Origin: Antedon mediterranea
Taxonomy: Eukaryota > Echinodermata > Crinoidea > Comatulida > Antedonidae
Length of the DNA stretch: 64,000 bases
Assembly (NCBI RefSeq): GCF_964355755.1
Contig: NC_092680.1
Coordinates: 131,001 to 195,000, forward strand
Direction of reading: 5' to 3'
This document shows positions 25,301 through 34,974 of the stretch, in pieces. Made by a program: the position numbers and the translations under genes. The notes beneath the pieces were generated by a model, which worked only from the letters and a program-made list of their open reading frames with translations, did not search any database and was not told where the DNA came from. The number at the start of each line of letters is the position of its first letter. Positions within the stretch are counted from its first letter, which is position 1.

Positions 25301-27288
25301 AAACATTAAGCATAATTTAGATGACCAGGATTGTGGTCCTACGAAACATTAAGCATAATTTAGATGACCAGGATTGTGGTCCTGCGAAACATTAAGCATA
25401 ATTTAGATGACCAGGATTGTGGTCCTACGAAACATTAAGCATAATTTAGATGACCAGGATTGTGGTCCTACGAAACATTAAGCATAATTTAGATGACCAG
25501 GATTGTGGTCCTACGAAACATTAAGCATAATTTAGATGACCAGGATTGTGGTCCTACAAAACATTAAGCATAATTTAGATGACCAGGATTGTGGTCCTAC
25601 GAAACATTAAGCATAATTTAGATGACCAGGATTGTGGTCCTACGAAACATTAAGCATAATTTAGATGACCAGGATTGTGGTCCTACGAAACATTAAGCAT
25701 AATTTAGATGACCAGGATAGTGGTCCTACGAAACATTAAGCATAATTTAGATGACCAGGATTGTGGTCCTACGAAACATTAAGCATAATTTAGATGACCA
25801 GGATTGTGGTCCTACGAAACATTAAGCATAATTTAGATGACCAGGATTGTGGTCCTACGAAACATTAAGCATAATTTAGATGACCAGGATTGTGGTCCTA
25901 CGAAACATTAAGCATAATTTAGATGACCAGAATTGTGGTCCTACGAAACATTAAGCATAATTTAGATGACCAGGATTGTGGTCCTACGAAACATTAAGCA
26001 TAATTTAGATGACCAGGATTGTGGTCCTGCGAAACACCAGCCTACTAGAATAACAAATCATATAACCGTGGAAAATACTATTTTGTTGTTTATCAGGTTA
26101 AATATATTTGTATATTTTACTTTGAGCATGTATTTTTAGAGATAAGGATATACAATGCTAGAAATTTAATTCTTAGATCATCGCACCTTTTAATATCAGT
26201 TTTATTTTATCTGACTTGCGACTGTTTAATTCTTAGATCGCACCTTTTAATATCAGTTTTATTTTATCTGACTTGCGACTGTTTAATTCTTAGATCATCG
26301 CACCTTTTAATATCAGTTTTATTTTATCTGACTTGCAACTGTTTAATTCTTAGATCGCACCTTTTAATATCAGTTTTATTTTATCTGACTTGCGACTGTT
26401 TAATTCTTAGATCATCGCACCTTTTAATATCAGTTTTATTTTATCTGACTTGCGACTGTTTAGAATTATAGGTGTTGAAGATTGGACAAATGGTACTTAT
26501 GATATGATTAGCTGCTTGAATTTGATAGACAGATGTGATAAACCAATAACATTACTTCAGGATATCAGAAAAGCATTAAACCCAGACGGCATTGCAATTA
26601 TTGCTGTTGTTATCCCTTACAAGCCATTTGTTGAATTTGGTAAGTCCTTTTTAAGAAGATTACAGTAAACAGACATTTAGTATCGTGAACGGTATTGTGG
26701 GTGTTTTTCCTACTCTACAGGTTTATAATCAACCGCTAATTACATGACAATATCTATTGAATGTCATCTTGTAGTATCCAGTTGTATTGTGCTTTATATA
26801 CAATGGGTAACTCTTTATTCCTAATTAAGTTAGATGATTAAAAGTTACTGAAATTAATAAATTTTGCAAAAATTATTAAATTTTACATGTTGTATATTAA
26901 CTCAAAGCGGTTTAATGGACATGCTAAAAAGAAACAATATTAAAGTACCATATGGCTTATTTGAAAATGATATACTCATTCGTCGATGACAAGTATAGTC
27001 AAATAAAGCGTTCACACAAAATTTTGACAAGGCATCTATGCATATTCATTTTTGAATGTGAACTTTTCACTTTTATTATTTTCAGGGTCTTCACAAAATG
27101 TGCCATCAGAGCACATTGAAGTGAAAGGAAACACTTGGGAAGAGCAGGCTGAAAGTTTTGTCGTAGACTACTTTATTCCTGCGGGTTTTAAACTCCGTTC
27201 ATTTACTCGCTTGCCATATCTATGTGAGGGCGACATTCATAATCCGTTTTATGTGCTGATAGATGCTTTATTTGTGCTTGAATCATGA
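22379..27288 (+). CDS. METTL9: METTL9, protein-histidine N-methyltransferase (DREV family), complete
   Basis: METTL9 is a seven-beta-strand, S-adenosylmethionine-dependent enzyme that forms 1-methylhistidine at HxH-type motifs in proteins. Exons: 22379-22600, 23177-23367, 24721-24930, 26464-26639, 27086-27288, encoding 333 residues (human is 318). All junctions agree in phase. The start was chosen because ATG at 22379 is followed by a hydrophobic signal-like segment (FLYITPVVLSFFNVVGLGLG) and then IRSPLARMMF, the counterpart of vertebrate LRSPLTRSLY. SAM motif I is LDLGAGDG at residues 169-176. Other family blocks are GSMFVCSSEQF, APHFEEVYVTEMS, MISCLNLIDRCD and, near the C-terminus, FTRLPYLCEGDIHNPFYVL. 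The second intron (23368-24720) and third intron (24931-26463) are mostly minisatellite. The end of exon 2 and the acceptor of exon 4 lie inside arrays. All coding exons look intact. Confidence 0.97.
22661..22800. repeat. Cluster of TAGGCCTA / CTAGGC palindromic words
   Basis: TAGGCCTA, TAGCCTAG, CTAGCTAGG and related self-complementary words are packed into about 130 bases in METTL9 intron 1. TAGGCCTA also occurs singly in many other places in the window. The same words sit in coding sequence of METTL9 exon 1 at 22446-22466. This is a low-complexity palindromic cluster, not a recognised transposon. Confidence 0.75.
22905..22965. mobile_element. Partial copy related to the 19462-19723 MITE
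   Basis: CTCGAATAAACGCCTTCCTT followed by GAATAAATATG shares its word order with the interior and end of the intact MITE at 19462-19723. Terminal repeats are not complete. It lies in METTL9 intron 1. Confidence 0.45.
23343..23899 (+). repeat. 48-bp minisatellite that includes the METTL9 exon 2 end and its splice donor
   Basis: Twelve 48-bp units have AATGGG recurring every 48 bases from 23363 to 23891. The first unit contains the last 25 coding bases of METTL9 exon 2 (encoding ISQTTING) and the real donor GG-GTAGGT at 23368. Ten further units repeat both the exon-derived half and the donor; the twelfth reads AATGGGTTTTG and has lost it. Reading past the first donor gives GGG then TAG at once, so only the first donor yields full-length protein. 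Rare variants (TATTGCACA, TACAGCACA) distinguish units. The 48-bp period leaves long frames open on both strands; these are not genes. Confidence 0.97.
23994..24674. repeat. 32-bp minisatellite, about 21 copies
   Basis: The unit contains ATTTAATGGCACCTTATTAT and ACTGTATACCAT. GGCACC recurs every 32 bases from 24007. Copies are almost identical, with one TATATAATGG variant near 24190, which suggests recent expansion. With the 48-bp array it fills about 90% of METTL9 intron 2 and ends 46 bases before exon 3. Confidence 0.96.
25212..26035. repeat. 43-bp minisatellite, about 19 copies
   Basis: The unit reads CATTAAGCATAATTTAGATG then ACCAGGATTGTGGTCCTACG then AAA. Each contains the short inverted repeat GACCA-GGATTG-TGGTC. 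The first unit carries a TATATA insertion and others have single changes (CTGCG, CTACA, GATAG, GAATTG). It occupies METTL9 intron 3. Confidence 0.96.
26170..26463 (+). repeat. 57-60 bp minisatellite ending at the METTL9 exon 4 acceptor
   Basis: Five units contain CACCTTTTAATATCAGTTTT and ATTTTATCTGACTTGCGACT and then TGTTTAATTCTTAG. Longer units have ATCATCGC and shorter ones ATCGC. The last unit diverges at CTGTTTAG, and that AG is the real acceptor of exon 26464-26639. Every unit carries a branch-point-like CTGAC, a T-rich run and a downstream AG, so a 3' splice-site module is repeated in tandem. Confidence 0.93.
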
Positions 27289-28008
27289 AATGTTGACAGT
27301 GGACATATTCAAGTGAAAACAAGTTGTATATTAGGACACTCCTATTCAGGGGACCTTATTCTGGTTTTTTTATACTTTATTTATACCTTTACCTATATTT
27401 CAGTCAGTTTTATCATGGTGAAGCGTGATGAAATCATTACAAATTGGCGACTTGGGTATACATTGTAATCTTCCTGTGTTTTTGCATGCTGTATTTAAAT
27501 ATGCAAACAACAAACAACCCATTTATATTGAAAATAATTTGACATTTCCTTCTGTATTGTACACCATGAAATTGTCTTTATTTACTTCCAAATTTCGTCT
27601 TAAACATTTTCTATGAAATAATGCAATTTCATCTAATATAGTAATTGTACATAGTAATACTAAATAGATAATATACTAATTGTATCAATGTTCAATTATT
27701 GAAAGCAATTTTAAATAAAGATGTAGATAAATTGTTAGGCCTAGGGCATTTCTAAATAATAGAACCTGACCATGTGGTCAGTTTGGTCAAGATGACAACT
27801 CCTGACCACAGTGGAATTTAGGTCCAACATTAAATGTGTAGTGGTCTACTATAAGTGCTTTAAATCACCATGTGATTATAAACTTATTTAAATTCCTAGC
27901 CCTACTAAATGTTGATTATAAAAACGTGAATAGACTAATATGAGAAATATTATCAATGTTTATAACAATAAAAGTGACATTCTTTTATAGATTTATGATA
28001 TATCTGTA
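27289..28008. other. Convergent spacer between METTL9 and the lectin gene
   Basis: METTL9 (+) and the lectin gene (-) end toward each other 720 bases apart. The stretch should hold both 3' UTRs. A short GGACACTCCTATTCAGGGGA word near 27334 resembles the repeat seen around 60120. No gene is supported. Confidence 0.6.
27714..27719 (+). terminator. Candidate METTL9 polyadenylation signal
   Basis: AATAAA about 425 bases after the METTL9 stop codon is the clearest such word before the convergent lectin gene. Use is inferred from position only. Confidence 0.45.
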
Positions 28009-30073
28009 TTACCATTTCAAGTCATAGAGTGCAAAATGCATAGTTATTGCCATGTTACCTACGCTATGTTCATCATAAGATCCAAGCGCATAACACACCA
28101 TAACTGAACTTGAAAAGGGTTGAATCTGGAGCGATGTACAACCGTCAAACGAGAGACAGAACTGCAAACATCGTGTTTTACTTCCAGTTAGCAGCTCACC
28201 AATTTTCAATACATTTATGTTTTCGGCAGTCAGACAATTGTGTGGACCTTTCTCTGAAATTATTGCAATGTGTGTACGATCTTGGTCTACACAAGAAAAA
28301 CGAAGTGAATTGGAATGTGAAAGTTATATAAATTAGATTTACATCTTTCTGTTTCAATCTAAATGATTGCATACAGTTATTGCTTGTAATGAGAAAGACA
28401 AGTTGATAGTGTATTCCTCATCTTCCTATGGGCCTACTCAAACTCAGCACTAAAACAGTTCAGAATATCAACATAATTATTTAGTTATTTGTTGAACAGA
28501 GTCCGCCTTCGATTGAACATGGGAATATCGTGACACAACAATCTTTTTCATTGATATCAGCATTGTGTTAGTTTATACCAATTTATTCAAGTTGTAGATA
28601 TAAATAATAACAGTTTTCAAAAGCATTAGCATTCTGTTTCTTCGAATAAGCGTTCTGTTCTCAAAGGCGGCAGTCGTACAGTACTAACTTACCTTTTTCA
28701 CATAAAAACGGACGTTTTTCCGTGGAACAATGTTGATCATTCCAATGACCCTCTGAATCAAATCTCATTTCAACGCAATCTTCACCTCCGCTATTATCTG
28801 GTTGATTTATGTTCCAATCTCAGAAAAAATTATTTAAAAAAAGAGATAAATATCCGTTTCCTTCACATAGACACAGTCGTTTAACATCATTAAAATTAAA
28901 CATAAAACAACATTGACGTCATTTTATTAGAGTCCTTCATTGACTGTTCAGAATCTATATATATATATAAATCTACGTAAGGGCAAAATTCGGTAAATCG
29001 CGCTAAAATTATTAAAACAACTAAACAACTGAAACAATTATCTTATTACTTCACTACCTGATCATGAAATTGTTGTCGAAGCTAATGTTAGATAAGTAGG
29101 AAGAAAAACAGAAATCGTCCTTACTGACAAACACTACTGGTTCAGTGCTTATCCACTCGAATGTCTTTTCAATATTGATGTCATTCAGACCAATCCATAT
29201 CCATTATCTCTACAGTCGTCTTTTTCAAGATTACGATAAATAAACTTCTGTTCATCTGCTGAAGTTATAGAAACTAACCCTGCTTCCTCCGCCTCACACT
29301 TTTTCTTTGCGTTGTGCCAATTACACGTTTCACTGAAGTATTTGTAGCAACTTCCTTCGAATAAACTCCATGAAGCTGGACAGTAGCCTGTTCAGGGAAA
29401 CAATGAAAATACCTAATTATACTGCACAAATACATGAAGTATGATGTTGTATAGTATGTCAATGTGCTTATAGGTACTTATGTTAAAAATAAACCTAAAA
29501 GATAAACAGAATGGGTTTTGTTGAACTAATTGCTCTGGTACTCTTAAAAAAAAAAGGAATTCTCTACTTCACAAAATATCATAACATTAACAATTTGTGG
29601 AGCACTTTTTCAAAGAGCTTCATAAAAATCTCTTTAAAGTTAAAATATTATTACAGGTACTTGTTGAAAATTATCAATTGTGACCGTAATAGGCTACACC
29701 ACAGCGAAACACAGACATACCTAAGCTTAGTAAGTAACCTAAGAACGGGGATGTCTTTAATCTTGACATGTAGGCCTACTTTGCGAACATTGATTGCATT
29801 ACTCGTTTTTATTTCAATTCGAGATGGTAGTTTATCCATACAAATATTCAGTCACTTTAACTCTCTTTTGACCTCTCTATCACATGTTGAAACACATTAT
29901 TTATTGGAATAATATCATCATATCTTTCATAATTACACTAGAATAGATTAGGTTGCAAAGGCTTTCGAATCCACAGTAATAAGCAATGAATACTTACCGG
30001 CTTTACCAACTGGCAATATTTGGAGAAAACTAATCGTTGAAAAAACAATCAGAACATTGATGAAAAATTTCAT
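28009..30073 (-). CDS. Secreted C-type lectin with PAN/apple-like C-terminus; frameshift in exon 2
   Basis: Four minus-strand exons: 30073-29998 (start, signal peptide MKFFINVLIVFSTISF), 29387-29125, 28818-28693 and 28286-28009. Exon 2 encodes the first half of a C-type lectin domain (CPASWSLFEGSCYKYFSE, then WIGLNDINIEKTFEW). Exon 3 encodes the second half, with the QPD motif, the WND motif and the PFLCEK end. QPD is the form usually tied to galactose-type binding, and WND supplies calcium ligands. Exon 4 encodes a Cys-containing segment (TRCLQFCLSFDGC, then MVCYAL) reminiscent of PAN/apple domains. Junction phases agree. However, two extra bases near 29196-29202 throw exon 2 out of frame: upstream code reads into a stop, and the family frame resumes after it. 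This may be a real null allele, a pseudogene or a sequence error. Carbohydrate recognition is inferred from motifs only. Confidence 0.75.
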
Positions 30074-30075
30074 TA

Positions 30076-30436
30076 TGAACGTCTTTCAGGTCTTGATCTG
30101 AACCCTGCTAAACTTCACGTCTTTCGGGATGATAAGTCTTGATCTGAAACCTGCTAAACTTAACGTCTTTCAGGATGACAAGTCTTAATCTGAACACTGC
30201 TAAATTTAACGTCTTTCAGGATGACAAGTCTTGATCTGAACCCTGCTAAACTTAACGTCTTTCAGGATGACAAGTCTTGATCTGAACCATGCTAAACTTC
30301 ACTCCTTTCAGGATGACAAGTCTTGATCTGAACCCTGCTAAACTTAACGTCTTTCAGGATGACAAGTCTTGATCTGAACCCTGCTAAACTTAACGTCTTT
30401 CAGGATGACAAGTCTTGATCTGAACCTTGCTAAAGT
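30076..30436. repeat. 46-bp minisatellite directly upstream of the lectin start codon
   Basis: About eight units read AACGTCTTTCAGGATGACAA, then GTCTTGATCTGAACCCTGCT, then AAACTT. The first unit begins a few bases upstream of the lectin ATG (30071-30073, minus strand) and lacks the GATGACAA segment. The array therefore occupies the 5' UTR or proximal promoter of that gene. Confidence 0.93.
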
Positions 30437-31093
30437 ATTGAAATTATTACTTAATTCTTAATTAATTTCTTTTTTGAGAATTATGTATCAATATCTAACT
30501 ATTTTTTAAGTGTCAATAATTCTTAATTAATTTCATTTTTAAGAGGATGTTGATACACCGAAATATGAAGTATTATAGCATGATATCAATATATTCAATA
30601 TTAATAGGCTATTGTTCCTCGATACTTTATCTCTGTCCACGTAAAGTATACGGCAGAGGATGAAAGAGTCTAAAACACCTAGAATATACATAAAACGAAA
30701 CAATCATAAACAACGCTCGGTAAAAGATAAAATTCACAAAGAGCAACTTTCGCGTTTAAAAAAACATACGCAACTATTACTTACCGTACTCTTTTAGTTT
30801 GCAAAAGCAATCTCGAAAAGAAGCCCATTTGGAAAAGAAGCCTATCCGTTGAACAGAAGCCCACCTATGAGTACTAAAATTGAAGGTGCACGTGGGCTTC
30901 TTTTCGTGGTTTTATAGTAGTCTATTGAATTAAAAAATGAATGCCATACAACAATATCTCTCTTTAAAAAGAAAAACAATATTCATTTTCCATCAAACAA
31001 ACAAAATATCCGTAGGGGTTCAAACAATTTTCAAAAGCATTAGCATTCTGTTTCTTCAAATGAGCGTCCTGTTCTCGTACATTACGAACTTAC
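30437..31093. other. Spacer between the two lectin copies, with one SINE-family fragment
   Basis: A short duplication of TTCTTAATTAATTTC-type sequence lies near 30450-30540. A fragment at about 30870-31023 matches others near 32790, 33735 and 34345: CACGTGGGCTTCTTTTCG, AAACAATATTCATTTTCCAT and TATCCGTAGGGGTTCAAAC. No exon homologous to the PAN-like exon 28286-28009 was found here. Confidence 0.6.
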
Positions 31094-31729
31094 CTTTTTC
31101 ACACAAAAACGGACGTTTCGAGGAACATTCTTTACTATTCCAATAACCCTCTGAATTGCATGTCATTTCAACGCAATCTTCATTGCCTTTACTTGGTTCA
31201 CCTTGGCGCCAATCTCAGAAAAAATAATTTTTAAAAAGAGATAAATAACCGTTCCCTTCACATATAGAACCAGTCGTTTAACAGCATTGAAAAATGAACA
31301 TTAAACAACATTTTCGGGTAGACGTCATTTTATTAGAGTCCTCCACTGAATGTCAAGAATCTACTAAAATTATTTAAACAACTAAAACAATTATCTTATT
31401 ACTTCACCGATCATAAAAATTGTTGTCGAAGCTAATGTTAGATAAGTAGGAAGAATAACAGAAATCGTCCTTACTGAAATACACTACTGGTTCAGTGCTT
31501 ATCCACTAGAATTCCATTTTGATATCTCAATGTCATTCAGACCAATCCATGTTTTACTACAGTCGTCTCCTTCAAGATTAGGATAAATAAACTTCATCTG
31601 CTGAAGTTATATAAACTAACCCTGCTTCCTCCGCCTTACACTTTTCCTTTGCTTGGTGCCAAGTACGCGTTTCACTGAAATATTTGTAGCAGCTTCCTTC
31701 GAATAAACTACACGAAGTTGGACATCCAC
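31094..31729 (-). pseudogene. Second, damaged C-type lectin copy
   Basis: Two exons correspond to exons 2 and 3 of the lectin gene at 28009-30073: 31729-31475 and 31213-31094, with matching splice sites. Exon 2 reads CPTSCSLFEGSCYKYFSE but has a 5-base deletion after the codons for SADE, and further on a stop and a frame change where the neighbour encodes FEW. Exon 3 is open and ends PFLCEK, with EPS in place of QPD and WNS in place of WND. Intron sequence is also similar between the copies, so this is a tandem segmental duplication. A signal-like MYSRILEVYIVVLLIP frame starts at 32058 (minus), but its expected donor reads ATAAG, not GTAAG. No PAN-like exon is present. Confidence 0.8.
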
Positions 31730-32969
31730 CTGATGAACGAACAATTACGGTATAGCTTTAGGTTGCCAAAATATACATTGTATCGATAAAATCTCTTTTG
31801 CCAATGTAAAGATTTTTCATTCATTTATTTTGTCTCCATAAAAATACAATTTACAAAACATGGACAAAGAACAAGAAAAAAAAACACGAAAAAAAAACAG
31901 GCAAAGACAGGATTGTCAAAATAACCCACTACAGATTACTAGTATTAGGCCTAATGGTTTTGTATTGTATTTTAAACACTACCGTAATGTAACTTATCAT
32001 TGGCTTCAGAAGGAATAAGAAGGACAACAATATATACTTCCAAAATTCGACTGTACATTTTAGTGTGATTTGCAAACAGAATCGATGTGTGATGCACTAT
32101 CTGATGTTCGTCATGATGTGCAGTGCTAAAAAATAATAACTTGTATTATTATATTTGTTTTGTTTGGCTGTATAGACCTAAATTTTAAGAAAATTAATGG
32201 TATCTCAGTATTATTTTAATAACATCACAGTCTGTGAAAATGTAAATTTCATGATACGTAGGCCTAATATCAATTTAATTTCGGGACTCGTTAGTAATAA
32301 AATGAAACAAAGCATCTACTTAGTCGTTAAAGAAGACTTTATAGGAAGAATCCTACTTTATTTTAAATGATCATATTGTTTGGTTAACATAATACATACT
32401 GAATCACTTTATTAGGTTATCGATACATGCTGTGCCAAGCTCTTGGCATTGAATAGTAGATGTGTAGGTAGTTATTATGTAGTAGCGGAAAAACAATCCG
32501 CAAAACAAACTTTTTTTTTTATTTCTGCGGTTTTATCAATGAAGTCAGCAATTCCTATGTTTTCCAAAACGTATGCCCACTGTATGTAAGGCATATTTCA
32601 TACTATACTAAATACTTGGTAATACAATAGATCATTGTACCTGGATGGTGTCACCAAAGCCTGTGTTAGAAGGTATAAGTCTACACGTGTTGATTTACTG
32701 TATAATATGCCTAACTACTGTTATCACACATTTTTGAAGCGACTTGGGATATAAATGGATAGACAGACAGACAAACCCCACACCTACTAAAAAAAATGGA
32801 GGAGCACATGGGCTTCTTTTCGAGGTTTTATGGCAGTCTACTTGTTTAGGCATAATGCCTGACATTTTCAATCTTCTAAATATCTCTCTTTCAAATAAAA
32901 GAAAAACAATATTCATTTTCCATTAAAAAAAATATATCCGTAGAGGTTCGAACCCAATCTAGAATCTAG
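31730..32969. other. Intergenic stretch with SINE-family fragment
   Basis: Mostly AT-rich, unassigned sequence. At about 32790-32960 a copy of the dispersed family appears: CATGGGCTTCTTTTCGAGG, AAACAATATTCATTTTCCAT, then TATCCGTAGAGGTTCGAACC. The last part reads as a tRNA-type B box on the minus strand. No gene is supported apart from the degenerate lectin signal-like frame near 32058. Confidence 0.55.
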
Positions 32970-33545
32970 ATTTCCAGGGACCTTGCAGCTCTATTTTAAA
33001 CAGTTGGTGTGCCGTGCGTTGTTATGCAAATTAGTTTGTGCAGGTGTCGTGTAGTGAAGATGGTATTGTTAGTCATTCGTGGTTAACACGCCACACTGTT
33101 AAATTTTGATGTTGTTAATCTTTATTAGAAATTCAAATCATGTAAAGAAACAATTTTCCGGGCGGGAACCTAACATTATCACAATAATTATCATAGGTGA
33201 TTATGTTTTTCAAAGTTAAGTGCAATTTCCGGGAACCTTGCTCTATTTTCATTCTTAGCTCTGCCCCAACCATGGTTGGCTAGTAGGTCTAATGGAGACC
33301 TAATATTTAATTTCATATTTCAATAAATAGGTGCACTTTCCGGAGACAAGCTCTATTTCTATTGTCCTGTCTTATAGTTTGTTTCATATAATTTCAAATC
33401 ATGTAAAGTGCCATTTTCGGCCGAGAACCTAGCAGCTCTATTTTTAAAATTGTCTTTGCTCATCCCCGACCGTGGTGGGGTACTGAAGACTTTTACACAT
33501 TTTGTTTTAATTGATGTCATTTCCGGGGACATTGCAGCTCACATT
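32970..33545. repeat. Degenerate repeat with TTCCGGGGAC and GCAGCTCTATTTT words
   Basis: Blocks resembling TTCCGGGGACCTTGCAGCTC and TATTTTCATT recur about five times at irregular spacing near 32975, 33155, 33227, 33340, 33413 and 33520. They are interspersed with CCCCAACCATGG / CCCCGACCGTGG words. This looks like an old, decayed tandem duplication. Confidence 0.55.
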
Positions 33546-33734
33546 TACCAAATTAATTAATTATTCACTTTAAAAAAAAATGGAATTAACAATTTATAGT
33601 TTTTAATATTGTTTGATCACTGTAAGTTACTTTATTTAAACGTTCATATCATTTTTTAAACCTATTACTTTACATTTAAGTGAGTAGTTTGTCTTATGGT
33701 TGTATTTTTTTTTAATGAATAAAAAAAAAATGTA

Positions 33735-33845
33735 TTATTTAAAAAAAAATGTATCCGTAGAGGTTCAAACCCACGTACCCAATCTAAAGCTGAGAGCACT
33801 CAAACCTGAGCATTACCCGTTACGCCACAACGTACATGAGTGAAC
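33735..33845 (-). mobile_element. tRNA-derived SINE, minus strand
   Basis: On the minus strand there is an A-box-like TGGCGTAACGGGTAATG (about 33811-33827) and a B-box-like GGGTTTGAACCTCT (about 33759-33772), at tRNA-like spacing. A TATCCGTAGAGG segment and an A-rich run on the plus strand follow. Copies truncated just past the B box occur at about 30870-31023, 32790-32960 and 34345-34472, so this is a small dispersed family. Confidence 0.7.
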
Positions 33846-33927
33846 AGCTGATAGTAGTCTATTTATACATGTATTACGCAATTCATCATTACGTCATAAA
33901 TATCGTATTAACCTTTCTAAAACCAAA

Positions 33928-34185
33928 TTGATCAGTTAGCTCAGTCGCCTGAGGGAATTGTGTTAACACACCGTATGTCGAGGGTTCGGTTCCCACGCTG
34001 GTCGGTGGAATAGAGTTAAGGCTATGCGAGTCACTGTGTTTGGGGTATAGATAATACGTCCCCCTTTCCACCACATATCATAAGGCGTCAACATCAATGC
34101 ATCTGATGATGTGCTGGAAACGACCCCAACAGGCTGTGGCAGGGCCTTAGTGCTGAGGCAGGGAGAGCACATTTAACATCTTTTT
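33928..34185 (+). mobile_element. tRNA-derived SINE, plus strand, second family
   Basis: The head contains AGTTAGCTCAGTCGCCTGAG (A-box type) and, about 45 bases later, GAGGGTTCGGTTCCCACG (B-box type, 33980-33997), so it descends from a tRNA gene. A body of about 180 bases follows, including CGACCCCAACAGGCTGTGGC and GGGCCTTAGTGCTGAGGCAG, then a T-rich end near 34185. It is not a functional tRNA gene: the cloverleaf 3' half is replaced by the body. Confidence 0.75.
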
Positions 34186-34344
34186 TTTTATTTCATTTTT
34201 TTCCAACCTGTATTCGATCTCGTAAATGTTATGTTTGGCGCCCTCAATTTTAAAAGAAATTAATAATTCTATTCGTTACGTATTTAGAATGGAATTTATA
34301 TTCATCGCAGAAATGAATGTCATACAACTTTGTTTCTGATTTTT

Positions 34345-34472
34345 TTTAAAGGTCCACTTGTTTAGGCGTGGCCTGACAGTTACAACCCTCTAAAATATCT
34401 CACTTTCAAAACAAAGAAAAAAAAGTCATTATTTGAAAAAAATATGTATCCGTAGAGGTTCGAACCCAATCT
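34345..34472 (-). mobile_element. Truncated copy of the minus-strand SINE family
   Basis: CACTTGTTTAGGCGTGGCCT, AAATATCTCACTTTCAAAAC and TATCCGTAGAGGTTCGAACC match the order seen at 32790-32960. The tRNA-like head is cut off after the B box. Confidence 0.6.
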
Positions 34473-34971
34473 TATGTATGTCGCCCTCTATATGTAAAAT
34501 AAATCTTACTTCCGTGTTTTTCATCGTCGAGCCTTCCTACTTTTGTTCATTCATAAATTGAACACGGATTGGAATAACAGATTTTGCTTAAATACCGTTG
34601 AAAGTAGCACCGGTATTTATGGACCTTTCATCGCTTATAAATAATCTATTCAGATAGACACCGCAATATAATTATTTAAGAATACGATGATTTCAACTTG
34701 TTGATCTGTCAGTTGAATTCTTGTTCGTTGTTGCGTGTGTGATGTAGGCTATATAGGATAGGAAGAGAACAACAAACACTTTTTTAGTAGCCTAGGCCTA
34801 GTCTCTACCTGTTGCTGTTTGTCTATGTTACATTATATTTATGTGCTGTAGCTATTTTTGAATTTATGTAGAATATATTAAGAATCATATATTTATGAGT
34901 TTCTACTGTTTGTAACCAAATAAGAAGTTTGACGTTTCGTTTGGTGTTCAAGCCTAATCAGGAAACTAAAC

Positions 34972-34974
34972 ATG
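34972..34974 (+). other. Candidate start codon / first exon of the myosin gene
   Basis: ATG at 34972-34974 is followed at once by a consensus donor, GTAAGTAC. It would join in phase 0 to the first clear myosin exon at 44125, whose code starts AYHWQSH. Vertebrate long-tailed class I myosins have only a few residues before this point, so a first exon ending right after the ATG is plausible. The implied intron is 9.15 kb. No transcript supports it, and other small first exons are possible. Confidence 0.4.

Noticed and set aside
29511-29912. 133-codon plus-strand open frame
   Set aside because: It lies within the intron between lectin exons 1 and 2 on the other strand and has a low-complexity, family-less translation.
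33928-34000. A functional tRNA gene
   Set aside because: A and B boxes are present, but the sequence runs on into a SINE body and the 3' acceptor half does not pair.
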